The notes beneath the pieces were generated by a model that searched no databases, was not told where the DNA came from, and was given only the letters and a program-made list of their open reading frames with translations. DNA of 64,000 bases from Streptomyces rugosispiralis. GTDB taxonomy: Bacteria; Actinomycetota; Actinomycetes; Streptomycetales; Streptomycetaceae. Within the stretch, counting starts at the first letter, position 1, and every line of letters starts with the position of its first letter. This document shows, in pieces, positions 61,821 to 64,000 of this stretch. Position numbers and translations under genes: made by a program. Location of the stretch: contig NZ_JANIAA010000003.1 in the NCBI RefSeq assembly GCF_024505145.1, forward strand, positions 124,001 to 188,000, read 5' to 3'.

Positions 61821-62138
61821 TCACGCCGGAGGCTCCCGGGTCGGCGCCGCGGCGTCGGCGACGATGGCCCGCAGTGCCTCGATGTGGCCGTTGAAGGCAT
61901 CCCGGCCGGCGCTGGTGAGCCGGGCGCGCACCTTCCGGCGGCTGCCGCTGAGCCGGCGCTCCGTGGCGACGTACCCGGCCTCTTCGAGTGTCGTGAGCTG
62001 TTTGGACAGCGCCGAGTCGGAAAGCTGGAGCCGGTCCTTGAGGAAGGCGAACTCCGCCCAGTCGGCGGCCGCCAGGGTCGCCACCAGCGACAGGCGGGTG
62101 CTGGGGTGGATCAGTTCGTCGAATCGCGCCTTCGTCAT
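61821..62138 (-). CDS. Winged-helix transcriptional regulator (MarR/PadR-like)
   Basis: 105 residues, one domain: R-F-D-E-L-I-H-P-S-T-R-L-S-L-V-A-T-L-A-A-A-D-W, then the recognition helix L-S-D-S-A-L-S-K-Q-L-T-T-L-E-E-A-G-Y, and a basic wing (R-R-L-S-G-S-R-R-K-V-R). It is a small MarR/ArsR-type protein of the HTH_27 group. ATG 62138 overlaps the preceding membrane-protein stop (ATGA), so both are made together. It likely represses the operon through the two 19-bp palindromes upstream of the membrane-protein gene. Confidence 0.9.
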   Translation of the reverse strand: MTKARFDELIHPSTRLSLVATLAAADWAEFAFLKDRLQLSDSALSKQLTTLEEAGYVATERRLSGSRRKVRARLTSAGRDAFNGHIEALRAIVADAAAPTREPPA

Positions 62139-62599
62139 GCCCGCGCCCACCGACGCAGAACGCGCAGCATTTCCGGTCCGCCGAACCCGACGACGGTCGC
62201 GGTCAGCACCGCCGCCCAGATGCCGGCATGGCCGGCGCCGTCGGCGTCGAGCGCGAGCGCCACCAGGACGGTGACCCCGATGAGCCCGAGCAGCATGCCG
62301 ACCACGACCAGGGGGATGCGGTGACCGGCGACCGCCGTGCTCACCCGCAGCCGATCCGTGCGCCGGCGTCCGTCGAGCAGGCGGGACGCGAACACCCCGT
62401 GCCCCACACCGAAGCCCACCGTCGCGACCCCGGCCGGCCAGGGCGGAAGCACATTGCCGAGCACACCCAGCAGAACCCAGCCGGCCGCCATGGCCCACCA
62501 GTAGCCACGGGGCAGGCCGACTTCCTCGGCCACCTGCCGCCGGGCACGGTCGGCGGCGTCGAGGGCGGTGCGGGCCTGCTCCGGAGCGATCTTGTCCAT
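62135..62599 (-). CDS. Four-segment membrane protein paired with the regulator
   Basis: 154 residues. An amphipathic N-terminal helix (A-R-T-A-L-D-A-A-D-R-A-R-R-Q-V-A-E-E-V) precedes four hydrophobic segments (about 31-52, 56-73, 95-118, 126-145). I do not know the family, but similar membrane proteins stand beside HTH_27 regulators in other actinomycetes. The gene is first in the two-gene operon, with the twin palindromes just upstream of ATG 62599. It may sense a signal for the regulator or be its effector (inference). Confidence 0.75.
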   Translation of the reverse strand: MDKIAPEQARTALDAADRARRQVAEEVGLPRGYWWAMAAGWVLLGVLGNVLPPWPAGVATVGFGVGHGVFASRLLDGRRRTDRLRVSTAVAGHRIPLVVVGMLLGLIGVTVLVALALDADGAGHAGIWAAVLTATVVGFGGPEMLRVLRRWARA

Positions 62600-62610
62600 G
62601 ACGAGACCTC

Positions 62611-62629
62611 ACTTTCCTGCCAGGAAAGT
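62611..62629. promoter_or_regulatory. Operator 1, perfect 19-bp palindrome
   Basis: ACTTTCCTGCCAGGAAAGT, symmetric around the central C, 12 bases before the start of the membrane-protein gene. Confidence 0.9.
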
Positions 62630-62638
62630 AAGCGTCCT

Positions 62639-62657
62639 ACTTTCCTGACAGGAAAGT
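62639..62657. promoter_or_regulatory. Operator 2, perfect 19-bp palindrome
   Basis: ACTTTCCTGACAGGAAAGT, identical to operator 1 except the centre base. Centre-to-centre 28 bp. Together they cover the promoter of the regulator operon. Confidence 0.9.
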
Positions 62658-62713
62658 CAAGAGTCGGGGGATCCACCATGGAGTGCCGGGCGGTTCTGGC
62701 GCCGGAGGGAGCC

Positions 62714-63271
62714 TCAACGCCGCGCGTGGCGGATCTTCAAGCGTCCGAACCCCACGGCTCCGGAGATCCGGATCTTCGGGCCGCCGGGGCCGCCGGGGCC
62801 GCCGGGCAGAGCCGGTCGGGGCTTGTAGCGCAGGTCCTTCCACCCGGTGTGCAGGCCCTCGACGTCGACGATCGCGTCGCGCGGGACCGTGATCCTGGCC
62901 CTGCCGGTGCCCAGTTGCAGCTCGATGTCGACGACCGGATGCTCGATGACCGCCCGGGACAGGTCCAGGTGCACCCTTCCGAACGCCGACTCGACCTTGA
63001 GGATTCGCGGCACCCGCCATGGACCGCGCCGCCGGATCCGTCCGCTGTGGGCGGCGATCGTGGACGCGGTGCCCGGGGGCTCCGCCGGAAGCGAGGCCAG
63101 AGCCGACTCCAGCTCACCGCGGGTCGTGGCGGTGAGCACCGTGTCAAGGCGCTGATCCATCTCCTCGTGCGAGATGTGCCCTTCGGCGTACGCGTCCTGC
63201 AGCCGCCGCACGGCGGTGTCGCGGTCGTCTTCGCTGACGAGTGACGGCGGGTCTTCCGGCGGAGAGGTCAC
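62714..63271 (-). CDS. DUF1707 SHOCT-like protein with C-terminal beta domain
   Basis: 185 residues. Residues 13-65 are a DUF1707 domain (S-E-D-D-R-D-T-A-V-R-R-L-Q-D-A-Y-A-E-G-H-I with the usual E-E-M-D-Q-R-L-D). The C-terminal part (about 85-185) is beta-rich (R-V-H-L-D-L-S, V-D-I-E-L-Q-L-G-T-G-R-A-R-I-T-V-P) like the LiaF C-terminus that responds to cell-wall antibiotics. It ends in a basic tail after a Gly-Pro linker. No membrane segment. Function unknown; a stress or cell-envelope link is inferred. Confidence 0.87.
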   Translation of the reverse strand: MTSPPEDPPSLVSEDDRDTAVRRLQDAYAEGHISHEEMDQRLDTVLTATTRGELESALASLPAEPPGTASTIAAHSGRIRRRGPWRVPRILKVESAFGRVHLDLSRAVIEHPVVDIELQLGTGRARITVPRDAIVDVEGLHTGWKDLRYKPRPALPGGPGGPGGPKIRISGAVGFGRLKIRHARR

Positions 63272-63339
63272 CGTCGCACTCTACTGCCGTGCCCGGCGCC
63301 TGAGCCGCGGCGATGACCCTATCCGGCGCATCCGCGCGG

Positions 63340-63371
63340 CCGCGGGGCCGCGGGGCCGCGGGGCCGCGGGG
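63340..63371. repeat. 8-nt GC repeat, four copies
   Basis: CCGCGGGG repeated four times between the DUF1707 and ArsR-like genes. It may slip in replication. Confidence 0.85.
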
Positions 63372-63382
63372 CCAGAAGGACC

Positions 63383-64000
63383 CTAGCCATGGGCAGGAGG
63401 GGTGTCCCGCGGTTCGGAGGGGGCGAGGAGGTACGAATGGAGCTGCCCGAGCAGTTCCGCGATGCCTTCCCTGTCGGCGCGGTAGCGGACCAGTTTGCCG
63501 CTGCGCGTCGACTGGAGGAGACCGCCGCGACGGAGGACCGCGAGGTGCTCGGAGGCGGTCGACGGGCCGAGTCCGGCACGCTCGGCGGCCTCGCCGACGG
63601 TGAGCTCCTCCCCGTCGGCGAAGTGCGCGAAGAGCTTCTGACGGGTTCCGCTGGTCAGCGCCTTGAGGAAGACCTGGAGGTCATCGCCGGGTACGGCGGC
63701 CCCGGGGCCTATCGCCCGTCCCGCACCGGGCTCCGCCCGCCCGGACACCCGGTCACCGGCCGCCCGCGGGCGCTCGTCCGGGACCCGGTACGGGCGGGGG
63801 ACGCGGAGGGGGCGGTGGAGGTCGAACTCGGTCGGAGGGATGTCCAGGGCTGAGCACGCCTCGCGGACGACGTCCCGTTCGCTCTCGTCGAAGTAGCCGT
63901 CGGCGCAGCCGATGACGATGCCGATCTGGATGACGGCCCGAGCCTCGGCGGGCCGCCGCTTCGCCTTGCCGATCTCCCGCATGGCGCTCGCCGTGCCGAG
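63383..64000 (-). CDS. TerB fragment fused to an ArsR-type regulator (5' end outside window)
   Basis: The frame is open to the right edge (L-G-T-A-S-A-M-R-E-I...), so the start is not visible; an internal ATG at 63982 exists. The first part (A-V-I-Q-I-G-I-V-I-G-C-A-D-G-Y-F-D-E-S-E-R) is the middle of a TerB tellurite-resistance domain, with its acidic metal loop. A Pro/Arg-rich linker follows, then an ArsR winged helix (L-T-S-G-T-R-Q-K-L, G-P-S-T-A-S-E-H-L-A-V-L-R-R-G-G-L). No alpha-5 metal residues are seen. The join of the two families in one frame suggests a fusion after deletion; whether it is functional is open. Confidence 0.7.
   Translation of the reverse strand, partial: LGTASAMREIGKAKRRPAEARAVIQIGIVIGCADGYFDESERDVVREACSALDIPPTEFDLHRPLRVPRPYRVPDERPRAAGDRVSGRAEPGAGRAIGPGAAVPGDDLQVFLKALTSGTRQKLFAHFADGEELTVGEAAERAGLGPSTASEHLAVLRRGGLLQSTRSGKLVRYRADREGIAELLGQLHSYLLAPSEPRDTPPAHG

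Overview
The window is a stretch of a Streptomyces-type actinobacterial chromosome. GC is very high, third codon positions are almost all G or C, and GTG starts with GGAGG-like ribosome sites are frequent. Stop/start overlaps (ATGA, GTGA, TGATG) are common, and families typical of the genus appear: DUF6421, DUF5134, DUF6332, DUF1707, mycothiol-dependent isomerase-like proteins, geranylgeranyl reductase-like oxidoreductases and sugar ABC importers without their own ATPase. I read 60 protein genes. The first (left edge) and last (right edge) are cut by the window. I see no rRNA, tRNA, CRISPR array, insertion sequence or prophage. The many long antisense reading frames are what high GC produces.

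Layout. 1-9.97 kb: a membrane-embedded alpha/beta hydrolase, a DeoR regulator, an SRPBCC protein, a cysteine-synthase-like PLP enzyme, an anti-sigma-type ATPase, and a ROK regulator divergent from an MFS exporter. 10-19.3 kb: a mycothiol-type enzyme, a 34-nt minisatellite, a DUF4442/DUF6332/DUF2797 operon, a two-component system whose junction carries an 18-nt tandem repeat, a GGR-type reductase, an M20 peptidase and a kinase-Nudix fusion. 19.5-27.5 kb: an alpha-galactoside utilisation locus (two permeases, Tat-type lipoprotein, secreted GH27 enzyme) followed by a ROK sugar kinase and LacI regulator around a perfect palindrome. 27.6-39.8 kb: small envelope proteins, a DUF6986 lyase-like protein, etfBA, a flavin reductase, a thioredoxin, an acyltransferase and a DUF6421-SDR-threonine aldolase operon. 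40-47.3 kb: GDPD, GNAT, VOC, PPOX, DUF5134, M56, PAP2, O-methyltransferase and pirin genes. 47.4-55.2 kb: a SmtB-type sensor with a P1B-4 metal ATPase, an envelope operon (GT4, UppP, GT-C) and a BlaI/M56 pair with twin operators. 55.2-64 kb: a giant fused nitrate reductase/flavoprotein with a GlnR-like half box upstream, an APC transporter, an autoregulated winged-helix/membrane protein pair, a DUF1707 protein and a TerB-ArsR chimera.

The most unusual theme is short tandem repeats. At least eleven intergenic or gene-end regions carry their own unrelated direct repeat (units of 8 to 43 nt). In five genes an in-frame tandem duplication (9, 18, 21, 24 or 30 nt) spans the stop codon; in a sixth gene a 42-43 nt unit starts at it. 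The best regulatory finds are two perfect 19-bp palindromes upstream of the 62.6 kb regulator operon, a 15-nt motif shared by the promoters of etfBA and the DUF4442 gene, twin BlaI operators, a LacI palindrome, a SmtB-type operator, and a TTTCCG-N5-CGGAAA site before the DUF6986 gene. All functions are inferred from reading the sequence; no database search was run.
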